This document shows positions 49,629 through 57,434 of a DNA stretch of 64,000 nucleotides, one piece after another. The position numbers and the translations under genes were made by a program. The number at the start of each line of letters is the position of its first letter. Position 1 is the first letter of the stretch. A model generated the notes under the pieces. That model was not told the DNA's origin. It saw nothing but the letters and a program-made list of their open reading frames with translations, and did not search any database. The stretch spans positions 1 to 64,000 of the forward strand of contig NZ_AUFR01000007.1 in NCBI RefSeq assembly GCF_000426605.1. Direction: 5' to 3'. Source of the DNA: Propionibacterium acidifaciens DSM 21887. GTDB taxonomy: Bacteria > Actinomycetota > Actinomycetes > Propionibacteriales > Propionibacteriaceae.

Positions 49629-51431
49629 TCAGCCCACCGGGTTGTACTCGCAGGCGTCCGAGACGTTTTCGGCGGTGGCGCTCGTCGTGGGGGAGGACGC
49701 CGAGCTCTCCTCGTCGTGGCCGGTGCTGCCGATGCCGTGGCTGCCCGCCGTGCCGGCGTCCGTGCCCTCGTCCCCGGCGGCGGGGCTCGGGGCCCGGCTC
49801 GTCGCCGGGGACGAGGCGCTCGTTGCGGGGGCCGTGCCGCCGTTCTCGCTCTGGGCGACGGCGTCGGCCACCGCCGCGCGGATCGCGTCGTAGTCGGGGT
49901 TGCCCGGGTCGACCTCGAGGGCGCCCGAGGTGCTCGCGCCGGACAGGTTCTGGGCGATGACCAGGCGGCTCACCGTGCCGTCCTTGACGGTGAGGGCCAG
50001 ATTGGCCAGGTTGTCGAGCAGGTCCTGCGGGATGTCGGTGCTCATCATGTTCTCGCTCGCTGCGGCGATCGCCTCGTAGCGGGTGAGCAGCGTCTGCGGG
50101 TTGACCTGCTTGATGATGGCGTTCACCAGGCAGCTCTGGCGGCGCATGCGGCCGTAGTCGTAGTCGGGGTCGTTGCAGCGGCTGCGGGCGTACCACATGG
50201 CGTCCTCGCCGTCGAGCGTCTGGTTGGGGCCGACGGTGAGGTATCCGTCGACGCCGCACTCCTCGTCGCCGTAGCCGTTCACGTGGCCGCCCTTGGCGAT
50301 CGGGAAGTTGATGTTCACGGTGACGCCGCCCATCGCGTCGATGAGCGCTTGGATGCCGTCGATGTTGACCATCATGAAGTAGTCGATCTTGAGACCCGTG
50401 ACGCCCTGGACGGCCATCTTCGTCGCATCGGCCCCCGGATAGTCGGTGTCGGTGAACAGCTCGGGGTGCTCCCGGGGCACCTCGTTCCAGATGGCGTTGA
50501 CCATGTAGCTGTCCTCGCTGTCCGAGTAGCCGTCCCAGACGCGCCCGCCGGGGTAGGCCCCGGCCAGGGCGCTGCCCTCGGGGAAGGGCACGTTCTCGAG
50601 GTTGCGCGGCAACTGGATGATGACCGTGTCGCCCGTCGTGACGTCGACCGACGCCACCATGAGCGTGTCGGTCCGCAGACCCAGCTCGTCGTCGCGGTTC
50701 TCGCCGGAGTCGGCGCCGACGAGCAGGATGTTGAGTCGTCCCATGCCGGCCCACGGGTTGTCGCCGCTGACGTTCGGGCGGGTCTGCGAGCGCGAACCGG
50801 TGCCGAAGATGCTGCCCAGGACGATGCTCGTCTGCAGCGCGTAGGCCGAGGCGACGGCGGTGGGCGTGGCCACGAGGAGGGACATGAGGAAGACGACGCC
50901 CGCGCCGACCAGGCGCTGGGGGCGGGTCATGCGGCGCGGCCGCGAGACCAGATAGGTGCCGATGATGACGATGACCCACGCCAGCGCGCCGACGAGCAGG
51001 GCCACGGCGAGGACGAGCAGGTTGCGCGAGTTGGCGACGAGCGACACGAGCGTGCTGCGGTGCACGAAGGCGAGGACGGCGGCCGCGCCCCCGGCGATGA
51101 GGCTCACCGCGAAGAGGAACAGGCCGAGGAGGGTGCGCCGGGTGCCGACGAGGCCCAGCCCCGGGATGATCGAGCCGAAGGTGGTGCGGACCAGGGTCCG
51201 ACCGAAGCCGGCCGAGCGGTCGTACAGCGGGCTGCCCGCGCCGTGAGTCGCGTGCTCCCCGTCGCGCAGGCCGACCTCCTCGACGTCGAAGATCTCACCG
51301 TCGTGGCCGGCCCCGGAGGCCTCCTCGTCGGCGGGACGGGCGTACCGGGGGGTGTAGGTGTAGGTGTCCTCTGCCGCTGCCCGGCGGGGACGGTTGCTGC
51401 GCGGGGCGTCGTCCTTGTCGTGGTTTGCCAT
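49629..51431 (-). CDS. LytR-CpsA-Psr (LCP) family cell-wall glycopolymer ligase
   Basis: 600 residues. A charged cytoplasmic N-terminus of about 80 residues is followed by three membrane segments (about 105-215) and an extracellular LCP domain with NILLVGAD, LRTDTLMVASV, QLPRNL and ARSRCNDPDYDYGRMRRQ. A Ser/Thr/Ala-rich tail of about 70 residues ends the protein. It attaches phosphate-linked glycopolymers to peptidoglycan. ATG 51431 has GAAGGTG upstream. It fits the glycosyltransferase and wall genes elsewhere in the window. Confidence 0.93.
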   Translation of the reverse strand: MANHDKDDAPRSNRPRRAAAEDTYTYTPRYARPADEEASGAGHDGEIFDVEEVGLRDGEHATHGAGSPLYDRSAGFGRTLVRTTFGSIIPGLGLVGTRRTLLGLFLFAVSLIAGGAAAVLAFVHRSTLVSLVANSRNLLVLAVALLVGALAWVIVIIGTYLVSRPRRMTRPQRLVGAGVVFLMSLLVATPTAVASAYALQTSIVLGSIFGTGSRSQTRPNVSGDNPWAGMGRLNILLVGADSGENRDDELGLRTDTLMVASVDVTTGDTVIIQLPRNLENVPFPEGSALAGAYPGGRVWDGYSDSEDSYMVNAIWNEVPREHPELFTDTDYPGADATKMAVQGVTGLKIDYFMMVNIDGIQALIDAMGGVTVNINFPIAKGGHVNGYGDEECGVDGYLTVGPNQTLDGEDAMWYARSRCNDPDYDYGRMRRQSCLVNAIIKQVNPQTLLTRYEAIAAASENMMSTDIPQDLLDNLANLALTVKDGTVSRLVIAQNLSGASTSGALEVDPGNPDYDAIRAAVADAVAQSENGGTAPATSASSPATSRAPSPAAGDEGTDAGTAGSHGIGSTGHDEESSASSPTTSATAENVSDACEYNPVG

Positions 51432-51657
51432 GACACCTTCTTGGTCGTACGTGCCGGAGGTCGGGCCGGTCGACCCGTGCCCGGGCGGTCCGGGTCGAAC
51501 CGGTCGGATGCGCTCCGACCGATTCCCTGACCCACCCATGATGCCCCGTGCAGCTGTGGACTGAGCGTGCCGCGCCGCGGAGCGCCCGCGTGGACGCCAC
51601 GATCGGCGGTCGGCGCGTTGCCCGTCGCGCCCGCAACGGATATGGTTGGAGGCCGCT

Positions 51658-51751
51658 GGAGGTGTCGCCTAGTCCGGTCTATGGCGCCCGCCTGCTAAGC
51701 GGGTTTGGGACTCACATCCCATCGCGGGTTCGAATCCCGCCACCTCCGCCA
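51658..51751 (+). tRNA. tRNA-Ser (anticodon GCT)
   Basis: A 91-nt type-II tRNA (51658-51748) followed by encoded CCA. Acceptor GGAGGTG pairs with CACCTCC, the anticodon GCT is at 51694-51696, and there is a long variable arm and a GGTTCGAATCC T loop. Confidence 0.95.
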
Positions 51752-51935
51752 GCCGGACAGCCCGCCGCATCCGCGGCGGGGCGGACTGCTTCTCCCTCCG
51801 GGGTCGGCGTGCCGCTCGCCCGGGGTTCCGCTCGGCGGGCGACAGACTGCTCTCCATCCGCGGTCCGTTCCGTCGTCCGGGGCGACTGGAGATTCCGCCG
51901 GTGAGGGGGTATTGTTCTTTCTCGCCGTCCGGCAA

Positions 51936-52008
51936 GCGCCCATAGCTTAATGGATAGAGCATCTGACTACGGATCAGAAGGTTGGGGGTTCGACTCCCTC
52001 TGGGCGCG
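51936..52008 (+). tRNA. tRNA-Arg (anticodon ACG), phage attachment target
   Basis: A 73-nt tRNA. Acceptor GCGCCCA pairs with TGGGCGC, discriminator G. The anticodon ACG is at 51969-51971. Its 3' half from 51978 is the left copy of a 33-bp repeat found again at 57435, so the gene is the integration site of the adjoining element and is left intact by it. Confidence 0.96.
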
Positions 52009-52203
52009 CAGCGAAACGAGATGGGCCACGGGGACCCTGAGCACTGTGCTCAGGGTCTCCAGGTCTTCCAGGGACCATGCGCGCTTGCCCCGCCACTTCC
52101 TGCTCACCGAGCTTTGCGCTTGGTCGATTGCCATGCCCAGGCTCGTCTGGTTGAACCCCTTCCTCGCCGCCTCGGCGCGCACGTTGGCGGCGACTGCCTG
52201 CAC
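51967..52203 (-). CDS. HTH-XRE regulator at the left end
   Basis: 78 residues from a GTG start. The helix-turn-helix is NQTSLGMAIDQAQSSVSRK, with WSLEDLETLSTVLRVPVAHLV after it, typical of phage or plasmid repressors. It is transcribed towards attL. Its last 14 codons and TAG stop lie antisense to the tRNA-Arg gene, so the present C-terminus was created or shared by the integration. It is divergent from a second HTH gene across a 20-bp inverted repeat, like a repressor/Cro-type switch. Confidence 0.7.
   Translation of the reverse strand: MQAVAANVRAEAARKGFNQTSLGMAIDQAQSSVSRKWRGKRAWSLEDLETLSTVLRVPVAHLVSLRAQRESNPQPSDP
51978..52010 (+). repeat. attL: 33-bp tRNA 3'-end repeat
   Basis: It runs from the anticodon stem/variable region of tRNA-Arg to two bases past the discriminator and is identical to 57435-57467. 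It contains GGTTCGACTCCC-like T-arm sequence (here GGGGTTCGACTCCCTC). Confidence 0.95.
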
Positions 52204-52244
52204 TAGGTCGCTCTGGGTGGGGTGCGGAATGCGCGGACTTCACT

Positions 52245-52287
52245 CATGGCGCTCGAGCATGCCATACTGGCATGCTCGAGCGCCATG
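52245..52287. promoter_or_regulatory. perfect 20-bp inverted repeat between HTH genes
   Basis: Arms 52245-52264 and 52268-52287 are exactly complementary around a TAC centre and contain GCTCGAGCATGCCA. A half-like GGCATACT follows at about 52322. The location between divergent regulators suggests an operator; an RNA hairpin terminating a transcript is the alternative. Confidence 0.7.
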
Positions 52288-52398
52288 CGGGGTAGGAGAC
52301 GTTAGACAGTTAGCTCAGAATGGCATACTTCAGGCTCCATGTGATCTCGAAACAGCATAATCCACCCTGTATCGGGTTGTCAGGTCATCAAGACTCTG

Positions 52399-52590
52399 AT
52401 GGAGCAGCGCAGCATCACGCAGGAAGAGCTTGGCCGCCTCGTCGGACTTGCCCAGCCAGCGGTAAGCAAGCGGCTCAGCGGCGAGCGCCGGTGGCAGGTC
52501 GATGAGCTGGTCGCCCTGTCCAGGGCTTGGGGGGTCAGCGTCGACGAGCTCATCGGCAGCGGCCCCGGGCGCGAGGAGGCGGCGTCATGA
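52399..52590 (+). CDS. small HTH-XRE regulator
   Basis: 63 residues: ITQEELGRLVGLAQPAVSKRLSGERRW is a compact helix-turn-helix, followed by WQVDELVALSRAWGVSVDEL. It is probably the rightward early regulator of the prophage. ATG 52399 is used; the frame is open upstream, so a CTG or other start adding a few residues cannot be excluded. Its TGA overlaps the next small gene (ATGA). Confidence 0.7.
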   Translation: MEQRSITQEELGRLVGLAQPAVSKRLSGERRWQVDELVALSRAWGVSVDELIGSGPGREEAAS

Positions 52591-52676
52591 GCGTCATCTT
52601 CGCGACGGTCTCGGCCGCGGGCGCGCTGCTCGCGCTTGCAGCCGCGGTCAGCACGTTCCTGGACGGCCGGCGATGA
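52587..52676 (+). CDS. 29-residue membrane peptide
   Basis: A very short frame encoding one hydrophobic helix (FATVSAAGALLALAAAVSTF) and a DGRR end. ATG overlaps the upstream stop (ATGA) and its own stop overlaps the next ATG, so translation is coupled on both sides. Function unknown; a holin-like or membrane-anchor role is only a guess. Confidence 0.45.
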   Translation: MSVIFATVSAAGALLALAAAVSTFLDGRR

Positions 52677-52729
52677 GCGCCGGTCAGTGGAAGGGCACGT
52701 GCGAGGCCCTCGACACCCTCGACTCGTAG
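52673..52729 (+). CDS. possible 18-residue peptide
   Basis: ATG overlaps the previous stop (ATGA), and the frame ends at TAG after 18 codons (MSAGQWKGTCEALDTLDS). It may be a real coupled microprotein or the start of a gene now lost, since the following 190 bp hold no clear frame. Confidence 0.25.
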   Translation: MSAGQWKGTCEALDTLDS

Positions 52730-52919
52730 CACGAGAGATGGCGGCATAGGCGCCGCCTCCAGCGTCGCCGCCGCCTCGTCGCGGGCGGTCTCCGCGCCGG
52801 TCTTCGCCTTCTTGGACAGGTTCGCCCTCCACCAGGCGAAGGCCGCCCCGGCGATCGGACAGGGCGGCGCAGACGGCGCTCACCGCGTCAGGCCAGCCAT
52901 CCCACGAGGAGGCCGTGCT

Positions 52920-53156
52920 GTGAGCAGAGAGCTGTACCTCGACCGCGACGACATCGATCTCGTCGCCGCCGCCCTCCACAAGCTCGCCGACGGCTACCGG
53001 GCCACCGCCGCCCGGCCTGCGCCGGCCGGAGGCCCTCCCGTCTTCGGCCAAGGCGGCAGGCGCCGCGCCGCCAGGCAGGCCGGCCGCTGTGTGAACCTCG
53101 CCCAGCGGCTCAGCCGGTTCCCATCCGCACTCGCCGACGAAGGGCCACGCGCATGA
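52920..53156 (+). CDS. hypothetical phage protein
   Basis: 78 residues, GTG start with GAGGAGG 7 nt upstream. Helical N-terminus (LYLDRDDIDLVAAALHKLADGY) and Arg-rich C-terminus. The ATGA overlap with the nuclease gene shows it belongs to the recombination operon. No family recognised. Confidence 0.55.
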   Translation: MSRELYLDRDDIDLVAAALHKLADGYRATAARPAPAGGPPVFGQGGRRRAARQAGRCVNLAQRLSRFPSALADEGPRA

Positions 53157-54011
53157 CCCCCAGAACCCCCAGATTCCAGCGCCGCAACTACGGCTCGGGG
53201 CACGGCTACACCCTCGACGGGCACAAGATCCCCGGTGTCACCACAATCATCGGGAAGACCCTCGACAAGCCCGCCCTCGTCGGCTGGGCGGCCAACACCA
53301 CCGCCCGCTACGCCGTCGAGAACTGGGCCCACCTGTCCGCCGTCGACCCGATCGCCCGCTACGAGGAGCTCTCGAGGGCCCGCTTCAACACGGTGAAGAA
53401 GGCCGCCGACCAGGGCACCCGCATCCACGCCATGGCCGAGCAGATCGCGCTCGGCCGCGAGGTCGAGGTGCCTGAGGAGATCAGCCTCCAAGTCGAGGCC
53501 GCAGCCCGGTTCCTCGACCGGTGGGGGGCTCGAGACCGTCGCCGTCGAGTTCCCCGTCTGCCACACCGGCTACCGGTACGCCGGCACCGGCGACCTGCTG
53601 GTGCGCTCCGACCGGTTCGGCCTGTCCCTCATGGACTGGAAGACCGGCCGGGGCGTCTACGACGACTTCGCGCTGCAGCAGGCCGCCTACCGGTACTCGG
53701 ACGTGATGCTCGCCGAGACCCCGCAGACCGGCCCGAGGGGCGGGCGGCGGCCGTCCCTGTGGGCGGAGGAGCCGATGCCCCAGGTCGACTCCGTGCTCAT
53801 CGCGCACGTCACCGGTGACACCGTCGACCTTCACCCGATCCGCGCCGGCCGTGACGTGTTCGACGTGTTCCTGTACCTCCTCGAGGTCTACGAGGCGTGG
53901 ATCCGGCGGACCGGCTGGGAGTTCCGCGACGCCGACACCTACGCGCCGACCATCGGCGCGGCCATCTACCCGGAGCAGGACCTGACGAGGGAGGGATTCC
54001 CCAATGAGTGA
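53153..54011 (+). pseudogene. RecE-like PD-(D/E)XK exonuclease, frameshifted
   Basis: The first frame encodes GVTTIIGKTLDKPALVGWAAN and RIHAMAEQI, the opening of phage Cas4/RecB-type exonucleases. At 53523-53528 a run of six G shifts the frame. With five G the protein would continue through GTGDLLVRSD and LMDWKTGRG, which carry the catalytic Asp and D-x-K, to the stop at 54011 (about 285 residues). As it stands the first frame ends at 53818 with nonsense Arg-rich sequence. The downstream overlap with the RecT gene (8 nt) supports the full-length original. A sequencing error in the G run is possible. Confidence 0.8.
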
Positions 54012-54948
54012 CTTGAGTGAGCGGAGGGCCGGGCGCGTCGAGGACCAGGGCGACGAGCAGCCCGTCGGACAGGACGTCGCGGGTGGCGAGGTCATGCCCT
54101 ACGTGGCGGCGCCGGTCGCGAACCGCGCCTCCGACCTGAGGGATGTCGCGACGGACTCGTGGACGGACGTCCTGGGCGACGTCGTCACTCTGTCGCGGGG
54201 GATCGCGGGCACCGAGTTCGTGCCGGCCGGGCTGCGCGGCTCGGTCGAGAAGACCACCGCGGCGATCCTGTACGGCCGCGAGCTCGGCCTTCCCCCGATG
54301 ACCGCGCTCGGCTCGATCCACGTCATCGATGGTCGGGCCGGTACGTCGGCGGAGTCGATGCGCGCCCTGATCCTCCAGGCGGGCCATGAGCTCGAGATCC
54401 GCGAGATGACCACGAGTCGCTGCCGGATCGCCGGGCGCCGGCGGGGGAGTGAGTCGTGGACCGAGGCGGTCGCCGCGGAGGCCGAGTTCGACCAGGTGCG
54501 GATCCGTACCCGTGGCGGGTCGATGAAGCTGACGGAGAAGGACAACTGGCGGAACTGGCCGGCCGAGATGCTGCTGGCGAGGGCCACGACCCGGCTCGCT
54601 CGGATGATGTTCGCGGATGTGATCCATGGCATGCGCTCGACCGAGGAGTTGTCGGACATGACCGAGACCGGCCAGGCGCCTGCCGCCGGGCGGGCCGACG
54701 CCGGGCAGGTTCCGGCGCCGGCCGGGCGCACGAGGGTCGCCCGCAAGCGCAAGCCCCACGAGCCCCGGCAGGCCGCCGCGCCAGCAGAGTCCGGCCCTGC
54801 CGCCGAGCAGCCTCAGACCCCGGAGCGGCGGCGGAAGCCGCTGCTACACCCGGGCCGAGATGGCCGCACGCGGCATGCGGACCGACGGCCGGGACGTCTG
54901 GCATCTGAAGAGAGGACCGAGAGTGCCCGAAATCACCCCTACCGGTGA
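54004..54948 (+). CDS. RecT-like single-strand annealing protein
   Basis: 314 residues. GRELGLPPMTALGSIHVIDG with SAESMRALILQAGHE is the core seen in RecT-type recombinases of actinophages; the Ala/Pro-rich region after about 220 is flexible. With the upstream nuclease it forms a RecET-type pair for phage recombination. The last 40 residues look unlike coding sequence, while another frame there reads YTRAEMAARGMRTDGRDVWH, so the C-terminus may also be frameshifted. Confidence 0.75.
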   Translation: MSDLSERRAGRVEDQGDEQPVGQDVAGGEVMPYVAAPVANRASDLRDVATDSWTDVLGDVVTLSRGIAGTEFVPAGLRGSVEKTTAAILYGRELGLPPMTALGSIHVIDGRAGTSAESMRALILQAGHELEIREMTTSRCRIAGRRRGSESWTEAVAAEAEFDQVRIRTRGGSMKLTEKDNWRNWPAEMLLARATTRLARMMFADVIHGMRSTEELSDMTETGQAPAAGRADAGQVPAPAGRTRVARKRKPHEPRQAAAPAESGPAAEQPQTPERRRKPLLHPGRDGRTRHADRRPGRLASEERTESARNHPYR

Positions 54949-55338
54949 ATCTAGGGCGGCTTCCCAGCCCGTCCGGGGCCCCCAGGGTCCGGCCCTGAAA
55001 GGCCGTCAGAATCTATTCTCGCGGGTTTCAGGAGTGGCGTGCGATGACTGGACCGCGAGTACGTGCCCCTGGAGCCCATGCAGGGCCGCACCGGCGGCCC
55101 CGAGCCGGCCTACGACGCCTCCTGGAACGACGAGACCCGAGTCCGCTGGCTGGGGCTACGACGCCTCCCGGACCGGCGTAGAACTGCGCGTCACCGCCGT
55201 CCGCCGCCCCGGCCGCCGGACCCGGTTCATGGTCAGCTGCGGCCCGGTGGGCTTCAGCGACTGCGGCGGCGAGACGGCATGCCAACTGATCCACGACCTG
55301 TCCGTCGGCTGGCAGGCCGGCTACGAGGCGGCCGGCGG
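54949..55338. other. degraded stretch between RecT and HicB
   Basis: No intact gene is convincing. A frame from GTG 55063 (PLEPMQGRTGGPEPAYD) and another containing GYDASRTGVELRVTAV look like two halves of one former plus-strand gene broken near 55145. Shown as a possible remnant only. Confidence 0.35.
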
Positions 55339-55719
55339 TCAGCCGACGAGCTGGGCGGCCCGCTGGTGCGAGACCCCCATCAGGTGGCCGACGTCCCGCA
55401 GCGTCAGGCCCTCGTCCCGCAGTACCCGGGCGGCCCGCTGGTTCAGTTCGGCGGCGGCACGGTTCGCGGCCGCGGCGGCGGCCCGCTGGTCCTCGGCGCC
55501 TCGCATCGCCTCCCAGAACGCGTCGGGCAGCACCGGGGCCACTTCGATGCCGAACGAGTCCTCCGGCAGCCCGGACAGGTAGGCGATCGCCTCCCGGATG
55601 TCGTCGGCCGCCTGGTCGAGACGGCGCACCTGGGAGACGGCGCCGACCTCGGCGCACTCGGTCACCCACCACGGGCCACGGCCGCGCTCGGCCGTGACCG
55701 TGAACGTTCTGCGGCTCAT
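55339..55719 (-). CDS. hicB: HicB-like antitoxin
   Basis: 126 residues. The N-terminal HicB-type partial RNase-H fold has FTVTAERGRGPWWVTECAEVG and a regular DQAADDIREAIAYL helix. A C-terminal HTH (LTLRDVGHLMGVSHQRAAQLV) should bind the operon promoter. ATG 55719 overlaps the hicA stop (ATGA). It neutralises HicA and represses the operon. It runs opposite to the surrounding phage genes. Confidence 0.75.
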   Translation of the reverse strand: MSRRTFTVTAERGRGPWWVTECAEVGAVSQVRRLDQAADDIREAIAYLSGLPEDSFGIEVAPVLPDAFWEAMRGAEDQRAAAAAANRAAAELNQRAARVLRDEGLTLRDVGHLMGVSHQRAAQLVG

Positions 55720-55928
55720 CGCCACCACCCCTTCCCGCCGAGTTCGTCGGCGAACTGGTCGAAGAACTTGCCCGCGGTCACGTCGTCGACCTCGTTGTGG
55801 CGGCCGAGGGTGCGGGTCGTGTCTCCGACTTGCACGGCAGTGTGCCGGGTCAGTTCGCGGGTCTCGAATCGGAGGCCCCGCGCCTTGGCTGCGGCCTTGA
55901 TCTTCTTGAGCGCTGCCTTGCGATTCAC
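55716..55928 (-). CDS. hicA: HicA-like mRNA interferase toxin
   Basis: 70 residues with the small dsRBD-like HicA pattern: ALKKIKAAAKARGLRFE, a strand with HTAVQVG (candidate catalytic His), then RHNEVDD replacing the usual PRHNEIN. It should cleave mRNA when free of HicB. GTG 55928 lies 6 nt after TAGACT, so the transcript is leaderless. It is the first gene of the hicAB operon. Confidence 0.75.
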   Translation of the reverse strand: MNRKAALKKIKAAAKARGLRFETRELTRHTAVQVGDTTRTLGRHNEVDDVTAGKFFDQFADELGGKGWWR

Positions 55929-55934
55929 GAGTTT

Positions 55935-55964
55935 AGTCTAGCCCGGACTTGCAGGACAAGTCAA
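55935..55964 (-). promoter_or_regulatory. hicAB promoter with overlapping operator
   Basis: On the minus strand TTGACT (55964-55959), an 18-nt spacer and TAGACT (55940-55935). GACTTG-N5-CAAGTC, an inverted repeat, overlaps the -35 box and spacer and is the likely HicB binding site. Confidence 0.65.
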
Positions 55965-55997
55965 GCCCGCACTAGCGGTATTCGAGAGGGGTTTCAA

Positions 55998-56162
55998 TTG
56001 ACCGCCAACACACTCGACCAGCTCGACCAGATCCCGGCACTCGCAGCCGAGGTCCTCCTCACCACCGGGGCGAAGAACCCCAGCGGACACGCCCCAATTC
56101 GCGGCCACCGCCAAGACGCGCCCCCAGCGCCCGCGGACCAACCCCGTGGTACCGTAACCTGA
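55998..56162 (+). CDS. small phage protein upstream of HNH
   Basis: 54 residues from a TTG start with GAGAGG 8 nt upstream: LTANTLDQLDQIPALAAEVLLT then a Pro-rich tail. Actinophages often carry a short protein of this type just before HNH and terminase genes. No enzymatic motif. Confidence 0.4.
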   Translation: MTANTLDQLDQIPALAAEVLLTTGAKNPSGHAPIRGHRQDAPPAPADQPRGTVT

Positions 56163-56238
56163 CAGATGGCGGGCGGAGCACGCCCAGAAACCCGAGGCCC
56201 CGAGCACCACAAGCCGAGGCCTTCACCATGACAACCCC

Positions 56239-56610
56239 ATGGCCTACGTCGTCGACCACATCCTCCCGCTCTCCGCCGGCGGACCCGACACCATCGACAA
56301 CAAGCAGCCGGCGCATCGGGTGTGCAATCGCCAGAAATCGGACAAGGTTTCCGGGATAAGCACGTCACAAGCGATGCGGATGCCATTCGTGCGCGATTCG
56401 ACATTCGCAGAGGGACCACAGGAGCAACGGGAACAGACTGGGAAACGAGCACGGGCCCAGGGGGGATCCCCTCCGGAGGGCCCCAGCGGGCATCTCCGGC
56501 CAAGGCGGTATCCCCCCGGGCCGTCCTGGTCCGCAGCCGGAGGTGATCCGCATGACGCTGGTCAACTCAGCCCGCCAGGGCAGGCTGCCGGGGCTGAAGC
56601 GGCTCCGTGA
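56239..56610 (+). pseudogene. HNH endonuclease fragment
   Basis: VVDHILPLSAGGPDTIDN and PAHRVCNRQKSDK are the HNH core (DH, N, H/CN) of phage packaging-associated endonucleases. The frame is open upstream to a TAA at 56155 but has no start there, and the N-terminal CxxC part of such proteins is missing. After KSDK the sequence no longer looks like the family. Probably a broken gene. Position before terS and terL fits the phage packaging module. Confidence 0.6.
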
Positions 56611-56845
56611 CATGCTCGCGGCCCAGCTCGACGAGTGCGATTCGAACCGCGACTTCGCCGCCCTGTCGACACGACTCATCGACGTGCTCGCGCAGATCGA
56701 CGAGCTCGAGCAGGCGGCAGGGAAGAAACCGGCTGCACGCAAGGAGACCGGACTTGACGAGTTCACGCGCCGGCTCGAGGAACGCCAGCAGGTTCGGCGT
56801 CGAGACGCCGCCAAGGGTCCGCGTCGCGCCACCTCGTCGCGGTGA
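56552..56845 (+). CDS. terminase small-subunit-like protein
   Basis: 97 residues, mostly helical (LKRLRDMLAAQLDECDSN, RLIDVLAQIDELEQA) with a basic C-terminus. GGAGGTG precedes the ATG at 56552. Position directly before terL and size fit a small terminase subunit; no strong motif proves it. Confidence 0.5.
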   Translation: MTLVNSARQGRLPGLKRLRDMLAAQLDECDSNRDFAALSTRLIDVLAQIDELEQAAGKKPAARKETGLDEFTRRLEERQQVRRRDAAKGPRRATSSR

Positions 56846-57434
56846 CACGTACGGAGACCTGGCATGCTCCCTCGCCTCCTCCTACGGCCTCATCCCGGAT
56901 GACTGGCAGGAGCTCGTGTTGTCGGACTGGCTGCGGGTGCGGGCCGGGCGGTGGGTGTCGCTCGACTGCGGGCTCTCATGCCCGCGGCAGAACGGCAAGA
57001 ACGCCATCCTGGAGGTGTACGAGCTGTTCGTCACGGTCGGGCTCGGCCGGCGGGTGTTGCACACCGCGCACGAGGTCAAGACGGGCAGGAAGCACTTCCG
57101 GCGGCTCCGGTACTTCCTCGGGGAGCGCGCCGCCGACCCGGGGGCCGAGTTCCAAGAGCTCAACAAGCTCGTGCGCGAGATCAGGAACGTGAATGGCCAG
57201 GAGGGGATCTACCTGACGAACGGCGGCTCGATCGAGCTCGTCGCCCGCTCGAAGTCGTCAGGGCGCGGCTTCACCGTCGACACGCTCGTGTGCGACGAGG
57301 CCCAGGAGCCGACGGACGACGAGCTGCAGGCCATCAACCCCTCGATCTCCGCCGCGCCGTCCGGCGACCCGCTCGGCGACATCGCGCACATCCTGGGCGA
57401 GCTCCTCAAGGACCCGATCGGGTACCCGAAGCGC
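56754..57434 (+). pseudogene. terminase large subunit, truncated at attR
   Basis: The ATPase half of a phage TerL: Walker A-like PRQNGKN after LDCGLSC, and Walker B LVCDEAQ with the catalytic Glu. A TTG at 56754 with AAGGAG 7 nt upstream is the likely start, overlapping terS by 92 bp; ATG 56607 is the alternative. After APSGDPL (about 57378) the sequence stops resembling terminase, and at 57435 it enters the att repeat; the nuclease domain is gone. The frame then runs on into host DNA to 57674. Confidence 0.75.

Noticed and set aside
52730-52919. Coding region between the microproteins and the GTG gene at 52920
   Set aside because: A frame reading VSAPVFAFLDRFALHQ is open but has no good start and no family; left unannotated as decayed phage DNA.
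53153-54011. Programmed ribosomal frameshift in the exonuclease gene
   Set aside because: The site is a plain G run without a slippery heptamer plus pseudoknot that I can see, and the surrounding element is decaying; mutation or sequencing error is simpler.
55797-55990. Plus-strand frame opposite hicA
   Set aside because: It lacks a start and any motif, and the minus-strand hicAB frames have a promoter, overlap and family features.
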